A stretch of DNA of 64,000 bases from Cucumis sativus (GCF_000004075.3 NC_026656.2:14694001-14758000); one strand, 5' to 3'. Numbered from the stretch's first letter, positions 12,601 to 25,696 are shown. Notes: a model not told the origin generated them from the sequence alone. Numbers and translations are program-made.

Positions 12601-15600
12601 AATGAATTTACATAAATTTATATAAAAACCCAAAGCGTTCAAAACTTGTTTTGGTTAGGGTTAGTTCCAACAAGGCCAAATCTTGGAGTCCTTCAAATGG
12701 ACGGTATGATCCCAAAAGGTAAGAAAGGCTTTCTTTTGAAAATCTTAAAATGTAAGCTTAATTTATTCTTTCCAGAACTATGGAAGGCCATCCTAGAGAT
12801 ACTTTCAGAAACTTGGATGTTAAGGATCAATTCTAAATGTTGAAGGGAAAAGAACTAAGACACTGGAAAAACCTATGGCATCAGAAGTGATTCATACATG
12901 CAGACTAAACCCGGATCTCGAACAACAGAAGCTCACCTCAGCAAATCAAAGATCAGAAGAATGGTTATCGAAGCAAAGCAAACCAATGTGACAAGTTATA
13001 AGCCAATTAAGGTGAATATCATTTCTGACTGGTTCTATTCCTATATCCTGTGACGTTAACTTCAAAGGAGAGGTTCTCGAAAGGAATATCTATGCGTCAG
13101 CAAATGCTGAAACAGCTAAGAGGAAAGACACCAGAAAATGTTAGTACAAGAAAATACATTCAACTTCATAAGTGACTAGAATGAAGTTTATCTAATATGC
13201 GAGTTAATCATGCACTTTTGACACTTGTACAACTTAGAAACCACAGAGATCCAGTGACTAAATCAGAAACTAAATGATGTAATATGCAAGTAAATGTAAC
13301 ATAGGAATTGTGAGTTTTTAAGTTGTTAATAAAACAGATCAATACAAGGAAATGAAGACAGTCCTGTAAAGCACCCCATTTTTCTTGATACCAACCAATG
13401 AACTTTTCTGACAAGTTTATAGAAAATTGCAAGCCCGCAAAACAATGAACTACCTACAAGCACAGTCAATTCCAAAAGAATCAAAAAGTATTCAACCAGT
13501 GCTAAGAATAAACTGCACCAGTCATGGCATACCCTCAATTTATAAACACGAGATAAAAAAACATGAAGGTATAAAGTAGTACCCTAGTAAAATATTGAGC
13601 AACTATGTCTTGACAGGATTGAAGGTATAAAGATGCTTACCATTTGAATGGTGCAGGCCAGCTTCATGAGAGGAGGAAAATAGGGAAAAAAATAAAATAA
13701 ATAAAAAGGAGAAAAGGTAGACAAGGCTGGACGTAATAATTTTAGCATGACTAAAGACAGTAATATCTATTATGAGATACAAAGAAAATAATAATGAGCT
13801 CAAGAAACCAATCGGATTAACTATCAATCTAAGTTGTCTATAGACCTAAACCCAACCCTCTTAACTTATTAAATTGAAAACATTAAAGTACCGGTGTTTA
13901 AATGCAGTTAACATTTAAACACTAATAGATTCCAAGTGAAAATATAAAATATAGAAATGCAAATAAGAAATGCTGTTTTCAGATAAAATTGCTCCAATTC
14001 CTCAGAGCCCCTGGCGATGCAAAAGGAACTCCAAGCAAAAAACAAAAGATGAAAATACCTTACAAAGGAGACAATCTGCGAAATAGTAGCTCTTCGTTCC
14101 AACCGGGTAACCTGATTACATTAATATTCACTACCAAATGCAAACAAATACTCGTTGCATGGATAATGTGTTCCAGACCTCAGCTGGCCCACTAGTAAAC
14201 CCAATATATGTAGAAAGCTCGATTAAAGTTTACATTTATTCATCAAAGGACAGTGTGACTAATATTTTAAAATCAGAAACTCTTTTGAGTATAATAACAA
14301 TAGCTTGTAGAAAGAAGAAAAGATGGGAGGGTAATGAAACAAGAAAAATGGTTTGGATAGGCTGATTCCCAGTCCTGGATTCAAATGTCATAGATAAAAT
14401 ATAATCTAAAAAGACCCATGTTTTACAATTCCCTAAGGCATAAAAAAAATGTCAATATGAATACGAATAAAGATAAATTTCAAAATTTTCAAGAGCAATA
14501 AAGATAATGAATCTAAATAATAATTGGGTATGAAGTCTTGCAAAGCATAGAGTTTTAGTTGGACAATGGTAAAACAAATCAACGAAAGACAATAAATCAT
14601 AACTTAACTGACAAGTCCAAGATCTATTAAAACCATAGGGGTAAAAAGAGTTTGAAATATTTTTTGTCAACCATTGAGCTAGAGTTTACATAGTTTTACT
14701 AGAAAGTACTAAAACTGATCCAAATCTTTGAAACAAATCTTCAATAGATCAAAAACTACAGATTTAAAAAGGAGCTTAAATGAAGAGGGTCGAAAACGTC
14801 ATTTGCATCAGCTCCTTAAACTTCAGAGAATCACCTGATCAGTACAAAAATACTGACGCACATATGAGTGAGATCTGCACAACGAATAAGAAAGCATGAA
14901 AAAATAGTTTCAGAAAACAAATTTTTCAGAACCATCTTTTCCAAATTGTTCAATATAGCTATTTAAATTCAGGATGTCACGTGGAGAAGAAAGTTGTCTT
15001 GAATTTTGATAAATACTTTTAGTTAAGACATGAAGATGAGCAAAATCATCATTTGAGAAGAAAAGAACTTAATTTGACATTTGTGAAGCAAAACTACTTG
15101 TGAGAGCACAAAATGAAAGAAAAGATGAACAAAACTATTAGAGATTAGAACCACGTCCACATCCTTACCCCATGAAAGCAGGTAATGAAATAAAAATGGG
15201 AACTTAATTGGTTTCTAGGATGCGAAGGAGGCAAAATGTTAGCTTCTAAAAAAAATGATGTTGGAAAAATCAAATAAGCCGAGAAAGAAGAAGCAAGGAA
15301 AAGAAAGGGAAAGGTAAGAAGGAGGAAGAAGGAAAACAACTTTTAAAATGAAACATTGAATTAAAAGAACAAAAAAAAGAGCGTCTCTTCAAAATTTTAC
15401 ATCAGATTTTAAATCATTCTATTGTAAACCAACATATACTGCTTCAAAAAGGATGCTAAATAGCTAGATGTTGGTTTAGTGCAAGAACTAAATGCAACAA
15501 ACAAAACTACAAAACTAAAATGCATCACACAGAAACCTAAAATAAGCCCACACAAAAATATACAGCCAAAATCTAAACACACAAAGAACGATATTGAACT

Positions 15601-15951
15601 TAGCTACAGAAGTTCAAATAATTTATCGTGAAAACCCCACACCACTACCTTGCTTCCATGATTCAGACAGATGTGTTAGTAAATGAAATCAGCCTACAGC
15701 ATAAGAAAAGAAAGACCATATTGCCACCATCAAATAGTCGTGTCATTAACAGAAGTATTGAGACCAGCCAATGTTCCTCTCTATCAATAACTGTTTTTTG
15801 TTTAATCTAAGGTCATATCATTCTATAACAATATCTAATAAACTCCTCCATAGCTCTATGGTTCAATCATTAATATGTTAGTATGCATATCTTAAGTTAA
15901 AACAAAAGAATTTGGAGTAAAAGGAGAGTGAATCTGTACCACATCGAGGCA
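12600..15951 (-). other. Probable long, spliced 3' untranslated region of the UBA2-type gene
   Basis: No protein-coding signal was found in 3.3 kb directly downstream of the UBA2 stop, yet good minus-strand splice donors occur: ATG/gtaagc near 13632, GAG/gtatgc near 13530, AAG/gtattt near 14057 and G/gtaagg near 15163. From memory, plant UBA2 genes carry introns in the 3' UTR. The extent of the UTR is inference, with its distal end perhaps near 12480-12650. Confidence 0.4.
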
Positions 15952-17454
15952 CTAGTGCCCCATATAACCACCGGGACCACCATACTGCCCAACACCATGC
16001 TGCCCTCCTCTTCCAGCTCCACCCTGTCCCATCTGTTGGTTTGGATATCCACCCTGCACACCACTTTGACTTCCATATCCAATCACCCCAGGGCTTATAT
16101 TCGCTTGACTCCCGTACCCACTTTGTACTCCAGGTCCCGCCCCTTGAACAGCTGGATTGAGCCCTGCAGTTCCAAGTGTCCCTAACAAATTAGTGAGTCC
16201 CAACCCAGCACCCTGACCTGCCAGCAAAGCAGTCAGAGCCTGACCAATAGCTGGGTTCAATCCTTGAGGAGGTCCTTGGTTGTAACCAACACCAGGCCCT
16301 GCAGGAGCCATCAAGTGCCCCGATCCAGAAGCCGCCCCACCTGTATAATTAGGATTCTTATTCCTCTGGAACGGAGCATTTGGTGTATGATGCTGGTGCT
16401 GAGCCTTCCCTGGCTTGGGACCGTCGATGGCCTTCTGACAATGCAAGACATGACCTTCAAAGTTCTTGTGAGGCTCCTCCAAAGCCTTCTTAGCACTCTC
16501 TATCGACTTGTACACAAATAAACAGAAACCTTTAGGCTTACCCGTCATCTTGTCAAGTCCCAAAGGTCCTTCGTCAACTTCACCGAACTGGGAAAAGAAT
16601 GCTAGCAACTTTTGGGGGTCTACATCAGCTCCAACATTGCTCACATAAATCTTTCTCTGCGTATATTCTGAAGCAGGTGGGACTTGAGGAGCCGCCACCG
16701 CATTGGTTGTTGGAACAGGCCCAACCGAAGCTAACTGGCAAGCAGTCATCCTATTCCCAATCTTCTTCTGAGGTTCCTTCAGTGCTTTTCGAGCCCCACT
16801 CCGCTTCTTGAAGAGGATGAAACCGTAACCCTTGGACTTACCAGAGACCTTATCACACACAGCTTTGCAATCCTCAATCTCGCCAAATTGCTTAAACACA
16901 TTAATCAAGGTTTCAGCATTTGTATCCCACCCAAGCCCGTGAACAAAAATCTTCCGATGAGACGGGTCCGCATCAGCAACCATTCGAATCCTTCCAGCCA
17001 CATCCACGTGCTTATCCGCCGCTTCACGAAGCAAATTAATTAGCTGGTCCTTAGTAAAGGGCTCCAAGAGCTTGTGAATGGGTTCATCGTCATCATCAGT
17101 AGTCGCAACAGCAGCCGAGGAAGTCGAAATCTTGGGGGTCGGATGGTGGTTATTAACATTCGCATCGCCTTCATCATCCTCGTCCTCATCATCCTCGTCC
17201 TCCTCCTCTTCCTCCTCGTCGTTATCGTCGTCGTTATCGTTGTCGTTTTCGTTGTCGTTGTCGTTTTCGTTGTCATCATCGTCCTCTTCCTCAACCACAT
17301 CGTATTGGGGTAGATCTTGAGGAACAGCTTCCTTGAGGGGTTCATCTTGTGGCTTGGCCTCGTCGAGAGGAGCTTGAGGTTGTTGCTGAAGCTTCTTGGG
17401 AGGCTCGGTGGAGTCGGAAGTTTTGGAAGAATCGAGCTTTCGCTTTCTGGCCAT
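15952..17454 (-). CDS. UBA2A: UBP1-associated protein 2 (UBA2/AKIP1-like) with two RRM domains
   Basis: A single uninterrupted 500-residue frame. In order: an N-terminal basic stretch (ARKRKL, likely nuclear signal); an acidic Asp/Glu/Asn tract at about 52-96; a helical segment KDQLINLLREAADKHVDVA at 135-153; RRM1 at about 168-243 (RNP2 KIFVHGLGW, RNP1 KGYGFILF); RRM2 at about 268-342 (KIYVSNVGAD, KGFCLFVY); and a Gly/Gln-rich C-terminus ending GGYMGH. This is the architecture of Arabidopsis UBA2a/b and Vicia AKIP1: nuclear proteins that bind U-rich 3' UTRs and are linked to ABA, wounding and senescence responses. RRM1 is canonical; RRM2 has a less typical RNP1. The acidic tract is encoded by degenerate GAC/GAT/GAG triplets at about 17165-17300, which makes antisense shadow frames rich in Ser and Val. 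The start is the first ATG of the frame. The a/b paralogue assignment is uncertain. Confidence 0.93.
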   Translation of the reverse strand: MARKRKLDSSKTSDSTEPPKKLQQQPQAPLDEAKPQDEPLKEAVPQDLPQYDVVEEEDDDDNENDNDNENDNDNDDDNDEEEEEEDEDDEDEDDEGDANVNNHHPTPKISTSSAAVATTDDDDEPIHKLLEPFTKDQLINLLREAADKHVDVAGRIRMVADADPSHRKIFVHGLGWDTNAETLINVFKQFGEIEDCKAVCDKVSGKSKGYGFILFKKRSGARKALKEPQKKIGNRMTACQLASVGPVPTTNAVAAPQVPPASEYTQRKIYVSNVGADVDPQKLLAFFSQFGEVDEGPLGLDKMTGKPKGFCLFVYKSIESAKKALEEPHKNFEGHVLHCQKAIDGPKPGKAQHQHHTPNAPFQRNKNPNYTGGAASGSGHLMAPAGPGVGYNQGPPQGLNPAIGQALTALLAGQGAGLGLTNLLGTLGTAGLNPAVQGAGPGVQSGYGSQANISPGVIGYGSQSGVQGGYPNQQMGQGGAGRGGQHGVGQYGGPGGYMGH

Positions 17455-19241
17455 GGAAGGAGTAGAGGAAGCTCAGAGGAGGTCTAGGGTTTTGGAGAGA
17501 AAGAAGAAAGAAAAGGGTGGGAGTGGGTACGATGCGGCACCGAAGTAGTGATGATGGAGAGAGATTAGGTATTGTTGATCACAAATTCAGATTTTACTTT
17601 TTGTTTGGGCCTTTGCCCGTGTAGCCCATCTTTTTGTCCCGGCCCAATTCCCTTTTCTACTCTTAACCAATCTTTTAGGAAAATTATACCAAATACCACA
17701 ATTTGCAAAAATAAACTTTAAAATATACCTCAAAATATTTACAAAAATAGTAAATATTATCCTTAAACTGATATAATATATAACACATTTTCTAAATTAA
17801 GAGTTATCATTGATAACATTTATAAGTAACACCAACCTGTAATAGTTATCAATTGCTATTATTTCAATTTGAAAAAATTTGAAAGTAAGTATTTGTATGC
17901 AAGTAGAAAATTATCTTATCATCAATACTAGCTATGGGACGATAACAATTGATAGTTGTTATCAATTATAACTTTTCAACGTGAGAAAATAAAAAAGAAG
18001 TCTGGAAAAGAGTGATTGGATGTGGGATTTGACTCTTTTACCAAATCTTGTGTCATGTATGCATTTAGATTATCTTTCATCTATATATTCTATTACTTTT
18101 TGCTTAAACATCGTTTATATATTGTTCTTCCTTTTTTCGAGTAGCTTTATAATGATTTAAATCTTTTTTATATATATTTTAAATTTCTTCGTTACTTTTA
18201 ATTATCCGATGATAGGACAATCACGATAAAATTAAATGTTCAACTGGTTTTAAAAGATTAAAATGATTTAACAATTTTAAAATCATTCTCAAACATGTTT
18301 TTTTTATTGTGTCGTTTAATTTTAGGTTTTTACCTGATGTCGTAGTTTATAGACATAAAAAATAAGATGATTATACTTTTTTTAGCACGTATGGATAGGA
18401 CATTCATTGTACCAAAGTTTAAATACAGTCATTGAGTTCTAAAGTTGTGTTACAAGACTTGATATTAATTTAATTCGAGATGAATTTTTTATCCTATGTA
18501 TAGATCAATGGGTTAAATCACATTATTGTAACCATAATAACTCGAAAAATAATTGGTACTATGATAACATCCATAATTACTATATAGACAACTTTCACTT
18601 CCATGTTAGCTATCCAAAATCATCCACTACATACACGAATCAGGTGAATATGCATCAACTTGAGCATTATCATCACAAGTGGGTCTTCTAGGAAATGAAA
18701 AGGTTTCCCATTACTCTAGTTCCCTGAGCACTAGCTTTATGGTCATCGTTGAAATATTAGGTGAAATGCGTGAATTGAGATTGTTTAGCGAACGAGTTAA
18801 GTTATTCGTATTGTTAACCTTTTCCAACATTTTTCCTAAATCAATCTATTGTCAACCTTTCAAAGTAGTTGTATGATAGTGTGTGATAGACACACATATG
18901 TTTCGTCTAAAAGAGTCGTATCATTACTCAAACTACTACTTATTACTTTTGGATGTATGGCAAATTTAACATCAATAGCTAATTCTTTTATTGTTCAACT
19001 TTGTGAAAAATTAGTGGAAGCAATTAGAAACAAAATAAATATATGTTTCTTTTAATCTTTTTTTCTTGGACACTAAAATTTTGGATGGTAAAAAAAACGA
19101 AGTCTAACTTAATAAATTTTAATATAATCTTTGGAACGTTAATATTTTCTCGCGTTGTAAATATACAAAGTGCCATCAAATAATCATGATATAATTTGAT
19201 TTTATTTAAGTTAATTTGTTATTTTCATTATTGCATGACAT
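17455..19241. other. Intergenic region between UBA2 and tRNA-Leu
   Basis: 17455-17600 should hold the UBA2 5' UTR and core promoter. Near 17690-17970 lies AT-rich debris with 'caaaatatttac' and an inverted pair GATAACAA...TTGTTATC around 17940-17963. The rest has only short chance frames. Confidence 0.5.

Positions 19242-19321
<80 letters not shown>
19242..19321 (+). tRNA. trnL-UAG: tRNA-Leu (anticodon UAG)
   Basis: An 80-base class II tRNA. The acceptor stem GACAGTT pairs with AGCTGTC (one G-T pair), with discriminator A at 19321. Internal promoter box A is TGGCCGAGTGG and box B is GGGTTCAAATCC. The anticodon arm is CCAGA-TTTAGGC-TCTGG, giving anticodon TAG, which reads CUA leucine codons. 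A long variable arm is present. No intron and no encoded CCA, as expected for a nuclear gene. A T4 tract a few bases downstream can terminate Pol III. Confidence 0.96.
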
Positions 19322-19322
<1 letters not shown>

Positions 19323-19598
19323 GTTTTAAATAATATAATTGTGTTTTGGAGAAAAATTATAAAATGAATGATGAATTTGTTTCACAACATTAAAAGCTAA
19401 AATGAAAACAGCATAATCATATGCACTCTTCCCACGTTGCAATGAAAAGAGAAGAGATAATTTAATAATAATACTAAAACAGCTCCACAAAACAAAAAGA
19501 AAATAGAAGAATGAAAAAAATGGTTTTTCTCCAAAAAAATCATTTTTTTATTTACACACCCCTACCCACTGTATAACCATTACAAATCACATACTAAA

Positions 19599-19706
19599 TT
19601 TTATTTGCGGTTACAATCACACAAACTATAGAAATGTTTACCAAAATGTAACTTTTATTTGCGGTTACAATCACACAAACTATAGAAATGTTTACCAAAA
19701 TGCAAC
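19599..19706. repeat. Direct tandem duplication, 54-bp unit, two copies
   Basis: Two adjacent near-identical copies (19599-19652 and 19653-19706), each beginning TTTTATTTGCGGTTACAATC and ending in 'ccaaaatg.aac', differing at about one base. The high identity indicates a recent duplication. Confidence 0.9.
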
Positions 19707-20228
19707 TTAGTGACATTGACATAACATCTATAACTAAAAGTTGAAAGTTCAATCTCTCCCTTCGTAATGTTTAATATTTTATAACTAAGCTAAAATAGTT
19801 AGTTTAGTTCCACAATCCGAAATATTAGTGTACACACTAAACACGTAGAAATGGAAAAGTTTAACAAAAAAAAATATTTTGAAAGTTGAAAACTTAGGGA
19901 TAAAAGTACGTATTTATTTTAATAATTATATGTGCAGACAATTTAAAATTTTTATCATCAGTCCGACCATAATTGAAGCAAATTTTATCAGGCACAAGAA
20001 CAAGCAGTTAGATTGGAAAGAATGGGGTGTAGTTGTTCTATATCATCACATTATATCATTAAACATACTGTGAATCAAGTACCAATTACAGAGACGGATC
20101 CCTCAAGCCATGAAAGAATTAATGAACTGATTTTATATCAACCAAAACTCCAGACAACTCATACACAGCTATATTAATAGTATACCACAGCTATTGCTAT
20201 CACACATGCTAGTCATTGACAGATTGAA

Positions 20229-23200
20229 TCATACGTTGATGTCTGAGCGCTTTGACCGGCTAGAATTGTTGATCTCCTGGGAGGCTGAAAGAGCAAATTT
20301 TGGAAGGCTGTAGTTCTCAGAGGCTGAAAATGGCTGCTGAGGATAAAGCGTTGGAGGTGGAGTAAGATTGCGTTGTGCTGGGAGCGGAGGAAGTGCGTTG
20401 TATTTGTATGTTTCGCTGCTGAAACTGCAATCAGTTCAAACATCAGTACAATACGCTAGGGCGGAGTTAATGTATTATATAAGGAAGAGATCTTATGGAA
20501 TCACATCAGCATTTTGCAATGTGCTTTTACATAGAGGAATTTGCAAATAAGTGATCTAAAAGTCTTCTTTCAGGCCATTTTGATAATTAACCATATAATA
20601 GTTTTAAAAAATATTCATATATAAAAACTTCTTTCCTTTGTTTGAAGCACCAAGAAACTGCTGAATACAAGTTGAAACTCATGCCCCCTACTAATTGCCC
20701 TTCCACTTTCAGAATTGTCCTTTTTTTTCTTCTTAAATATCCAAGAGTGTTTTGGACGAGCTTACGCGCACTTCAACTAATTTCATGGAACACTTTGACC
20801 CACACCATTTGGATGTTAAAACTGGTAGAAAATTAATTCTTAAGGTAAGTGACCATCATGGATCGAACCCTTAACTTCTTATCCATTTATTGATACTATA
20901 TTCTTATCCATTTATTGACACTATATTCTGTGTCAAGAAAGCTCGTAGGAAAATAATTTCCTAGATGGATAGCCACCATAGATTGAACTCTTAACCCATC
21001 AACCATTAATTGAGGCTATATTACCCATAAATATGTCCTAAATACTATATTTCGTACCTGAGATATATTTGTAAACTGCAGAGTGGATTTTTTTTTTTGC
21101 AATTTTGTTATATTTGTAAATAAGTTTGCTATTTTATAAGGGGATAAAAGATAAATGGATAAACCCAACGAGAATCATACTAACAAATAGTATTTTGGAA
21201 TTATCTTGCTATTAGATAAACGCCCACTCCCTAACACGAAAGCCTATGATTTAAAAGAGGAAAAACAGTTTGCAACTTTCAAGCAAAAAGGGGAAAAGGA
21301 AGAAGCATTTTTCTGAAAAGAGTACCTTGGACGACTGTAGGACTGTTCCTCATCACTGATGGTGTCGTCAAGGCGCTGTACAGATTTTGGAACTGGAGAA
21401 ACGGACCAAGTGATTGCTGCAGGTAAACTATCTGAGAAATATCTTCTCCGGATGAGCTGGAAAAAACAAAACACATTGGATACTATGGGGAGAGAAAGGA
21501 GCTGTGATTTACAAGTAAAAGAATAGCAGGAAACAAGAAAATTAGGGAAAGGAAAACTGACCGTGCGAAAAAAATTGGTCACAGCTTCCTTGTCATATCT
21601 TGCCTCTTTGGCAGCCTATGTAGAGAATATCCACGGTTAGATAAATGAAATTGAAATGGTAGAGTAACAATCGCAGCTTCAGAATGTTGTTTTTATCATT
21701 ACAATCAAAAGGAATTGGGGTGTTATTTTTTACAAGGATATTCGCTAGTCAATTAGCCAAAAGCTCAAAGAGGTTTAGATTTCATTATTTTACATTTTCA
21801 CACTAGCGAATTCATCTCTCAAATAATGCCAAACTTTTCAACGGCACAAAGTACTGGGTTGCTTCAAAAAGATGGGGGAAATAGGGAAGTATAGAAGACA
21901 TGAATGAAATGGAAACGTTTGACCATACCATCGGACCAATAAAAGAATTCAAAGCTATTACCCACAATCCAAATAACATATTAGATATAGATTTGGACAA
22001 ATTTCTGTTTCTTCTAAAAAAACAAAGTTTATTGAGAAATGTGAGGGAGGAATTATAGTTCTTACAGCAAGAAGTCCTCCACCGCCAGGGAAACTTTCAG
22101 TTAAAGGGATTTCCTCACTGAAGGAAAGCAGACCCTGCTTCTCAACCCACTGGCGAGCAACATCAACTAGATTACCACTACTTCCTCTCGTACCCTCTTT
22201 AGCAGCAATATCCACTTTGTTACCAATAACAATATATGGCACGGGAAGACCACCAGGGCCTCCAGATCCTAAGGGAGCTGAGAATGTCCCAATCGTTGCA
22301 ATCTCTACTGCCCACTTCTGTAGGCTTGATTTTGTTCTTCTCTGGGAAAGATCATGAACAAAAATAACGCCTGTATACACAATTTAAGCATGAACTGAAA
22401 TAAAACATATATCTTCAGAAAAAAAGGAAGTTTTAAGGAAAAAGTGTCTATATAGAAAATGTAAAATTATCAAGAAAAAAAGAAAGAAAGGAGAGAAGTC
22501 AAGCCCCAATCCTAGTCAGATATTTCTTTTTTTCTTTCTTGTTCTTTTGGGAAAATGGTATTAAAAGAACTTAAACTGTTAAGTATTAGAAGGGACCTCA
22601 AATTTCCCCCAAGAAAGAGCAACAGAGCAATATAAAATACCCAAATGACCTTTCCTTTAATCCTTTAAATTTTGAAGACTCAAATGTTTCTGTCAAGACA
22701 TAAAATCTAAAAAGAAAGCTCTCAAAAATTGAAGAACAAGCATTCTGCTTTTTCAAAAGGGTGGCCTACAAAAATTGAGGGTTATAGTCACCTGCCAACC
22801 AAGGCTGGTAAAGCATGTTCCAAAAATTTCCAGCAAACCAGAAAGTTCTAAAAACTAGCCCTTTGGAATCCAAGTTCATCTTACATAGAGAGCACCGTCA
22901 ATGCAGACAATGCTAAAAGAAGGTCCTTTTGATAAGGTCAGGGGTGCCTAACACTTTTATGGGTGTGTTCAGTAAAAAATAACTTCTTTGGATACTATTA
23001 GTATTTAGTACTTACTAAAGACACACTGAGATTTGAGCTATGTGCTAGCCACAACTCTAGCACCTGTCTGCATTGAAGCCTTAAGGCACGTAGATTAAAA
23101 AAAATCCTGATCCTAAATACAAACGTGGTTTTTTTACTTTTCTTTTTTTTTTTCCAGCACATCAACATATTTACCCACAAGTCCACGACAGACCACTTTC

Positions 23201-25696
23201 TCTACTATTTCTTCAGAATTCTTCTTCTCCTACTCCAAACTTTCTATTAAGTAATAGCAATTTTGAACATTGTTTACCTTTTAAGTTTTACATGCTATAA
23301 CCTTTCCTTTGCTATAGATCATTTGATTTCCAGGGATGTTTATTATTATTATTGTGTATATACTCTTCTACATATATATTTGTGTATTTTTTTTATGTAT
23401 ACAATGTGCTTCATAAATTTTATGTATTTGATAGCCCAACTAATGCCTTAGCAGGCTAAGAAACTTCAGAAATATACCAGACACAAGGATAAATCAACCA
23501 AAATTATCAGTACAGTACATTGCAAATGATTAGTGCCTACTGACATTGTCTAGGCAACATCCTAAAAAAGACACATTCATACAAGTTGAAAGTTTCGTAA
23601 GTAATATTTTTAAATAAATATGAGAAATTGACAGGCACAAAAAGGTCTCACCATTAATCTGAGAATAGAAAAGAGAGCGACAGTCTTTGTAGCGATCATG
23701 CCCTGACACATCCCAAAGTTCGACAAAGAAATCTCTCTCGGCATCACCTTTTATGCTACTTGAAGAGCTACCCGCATTTCCATAGGTGATATGCTATTAA
23801 AAGTGTAAATAGAAACATTGATAAGTAGTGAACTTCCAAGAATAACTGGTGTCACTAGAGACAGAAAACGAGTCTTACCTTAACTCCAACTGTACAGCCA
23901 ATAGTTTGAGAAGGAGAAGAAATGGAAGAACCGTTTACAATTAGATGAACCAGAGAAGTTTTCCCCACTCCTAGAAAATTATTGAAATTTTATTTATCCA
24001 GAGAAATATGTCCGGAATCTGAGAGTGGACTGAACTAAATAATAGCAAAATAGCAAAACGCTTAACAAGTTTATTATTTATTTATTTATTATTGTTATTA
24101 TTTTAAATGAGAAACATAAATCAGTTACGAGCAATATAATTTTTTCTCAGAGAAGCTCCAAACTAAGCACCAGTAATGAAATTCAATTTTATCTAGTTTT
24201 TTAAAGTCATCAACCAACCACAGGCAACAAACTTTGCTAACATACAGGCATGTATAAATTAGGCATTTATGGCATCCAAGATACAAGCACAGACAGTAAT
24301 GTTTACTCCTTAGCTCAGAGAATCCCCAATCCAAGCATCAATTATCATCTGTCAGATAATTGTATTTTTGAGAAAGATAAAATTTGATTACATTATGAAA
24401 ACAAAAGATATACATATGTATACATGTACATTTTTAATGAAAAGAATAGCTTTCATTGCTAACAAATCAAAAAATACATGAGGACAATACAAAAAAGAAT
24501 ACATTAGAAATATATTTTATGGAAAGAACAAGGTATTTATTTTGTTATGTTTTACATAAAGATACCCAAGGAGAGGTGTAGCCACACTTCAACCCAAGGT
24601 CACTGTGGAAAAATCATGTTATAGTATCCAAATCACAGCAAAAGTAGACTTGGAAAAACTTTTCATTATTTATCCAATCAATCTTTCTGCCATTCATCTC
24701 TCCGTTCCCGTAAAAAGTTGCTTGATATGCTTTTAATTATATAAGAAAATTTGGAAGGTTAGAATTGTAGGTAAAGGTTGGCAAAGCTAAGGAGATCAAA
24801 ATAAGTCCTACTTCTCAAGAAAATATCTTCGAGCCTAGAATGTGTTTAGGAATTATCAAACGACAAAGTACCATTTACTAAATCAACTAAGACCTGAAAT
24901 TAAAACACAAAAGCTAACCTGGATTTTTACATGGGGAACTGAACTCTTTAGTACTTTTACGTAATGAAAGATGGTCTATTTGCAATTCAGCTAAGAACTA
25001 GTCTAAGTCTCAAAAGTATATTGACCTAAACTGATGAAATCCTCAGGGCCTAAGAACTTCCCCCGGGATCTATTATCTGTTGAAGTGAAAATAAGGCAGA
25101 TTTATTTAAAACGTTCTGGATGAGATAAAGTTTCCTCTAAAATCAAACATTTTACCCCAAATGGATTTTTTTTTTTTTTTTTTTTTTTGCAAAAGATTGT
25201 CAGTCATGAAATCTTTCAGTTTTATGTCAAGAAACACCACAGTGCCAAAACACTCTGATTTTGAAATCTTCAAAAGTCTTTACTAGTCAAGTTCCCATTT
25301 AAATATAGACAACTCCAAAGGAGCCCAATTAACCCTCCAACTCCAATAAACTCTATGAAGAGGATCAAAACCATAACATCCTCCATTAGGCATATTAAAC
25401 TCTAAACTCAGCAATGGAAATAATCATCTGCCCATCCAGATTACCTAAACAGATAATAAGGAAGCCAAAACCACGCACCCAAGTAACATAACATTTCAGT
25501 GGAGCTACTAGGAAAAGAAGAAAAAAAGAACTAGAAAAAGAAAGAAGCATTCAATCACAAAAGGCAGAAGAAAAGTAACTATAGAACGATTGAAAAAAAA
25601 AGCACCTGAATCACCAACCACAAGCACTCGAACCTGCCCACATAAAGGACCGCCATTCAGTTCTTTGTGCTCTCTATCACGGTCCTTCCAGAACAT
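20229..25696 (-). CDS. LIP1: LIP1 (LIGHT INSENSITIVE PERIOD 1)-type small GTPase
   Basis: Seven exons on the minus strand: 25606-25696, 23879-23970, 23652-23793, 22066-22370, 21562-21615, 21326-21456 and 20229-20424 (TGA). They sum to 1011 nt, or 336 residues, with every junction GT/AG and in phase. Motifs: P-loop GDSGVGKT at 28-35, split by intron 1; G3-type WDVSGHD at 88-94, where canonical Ras has DTAGQ; NKVD at 159-162; then RRRYF and a Pro/Ser-rich tail. The C-terminus has no prenylation Cys. Family knowledge: Arabidopsis LIP1 (At5g64813) is a soluble plant-specific Rab/Ran-like GTPase that modulates light input to the circadian clock and affects microtubules and salt response. The start MFWKDRDRE matches the family N-terminus better than the in-frame Met four codons upstream (25708). 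Intron 6 holds an inverted SINE-like copy. The gene lies next to a WRKY gene on the same strand. Confidence 0.94.
20846..21010 (-). mobile_element. SINE-like tRNA-derived element, copy C, in LIP1 intron 6
   Basis: On the minus strand it reads GAGTTCAATCTATGGTGGC followed by TTTTCCTACGAGCTTTCTTGACAC, the same blocks as copies A and B in DRG1 introns. A short internal duplication ('cttatccatttattga.actatat') sits at about 20879-20927. Confidence 0.45.
25166..25188. repeat. Homopolymer T tract (23 nt) in LIP1 intron 1
   Basis: An uninterrupted run of T on the plus strand. Relative to the minus-strand gene this is an A tract and may be a retroposon tail, but no body was recognised. Confidence 0.8.

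Noticed and set aside
17074..17320. Plus-strand Ser- and Val-rich frames of about 80 codons
   Set aside because: They are antisense to the acidic Asp/Glu tract of UBA2 and are explained by its triplet composition.
17936..17972. Inverted repeat GATAACAA...TTGTTATC as a terminator or hairpin RNA
   Set aside because: The arms are only 8 bp and lie in AT-rich DNA where such pairs are frequent.
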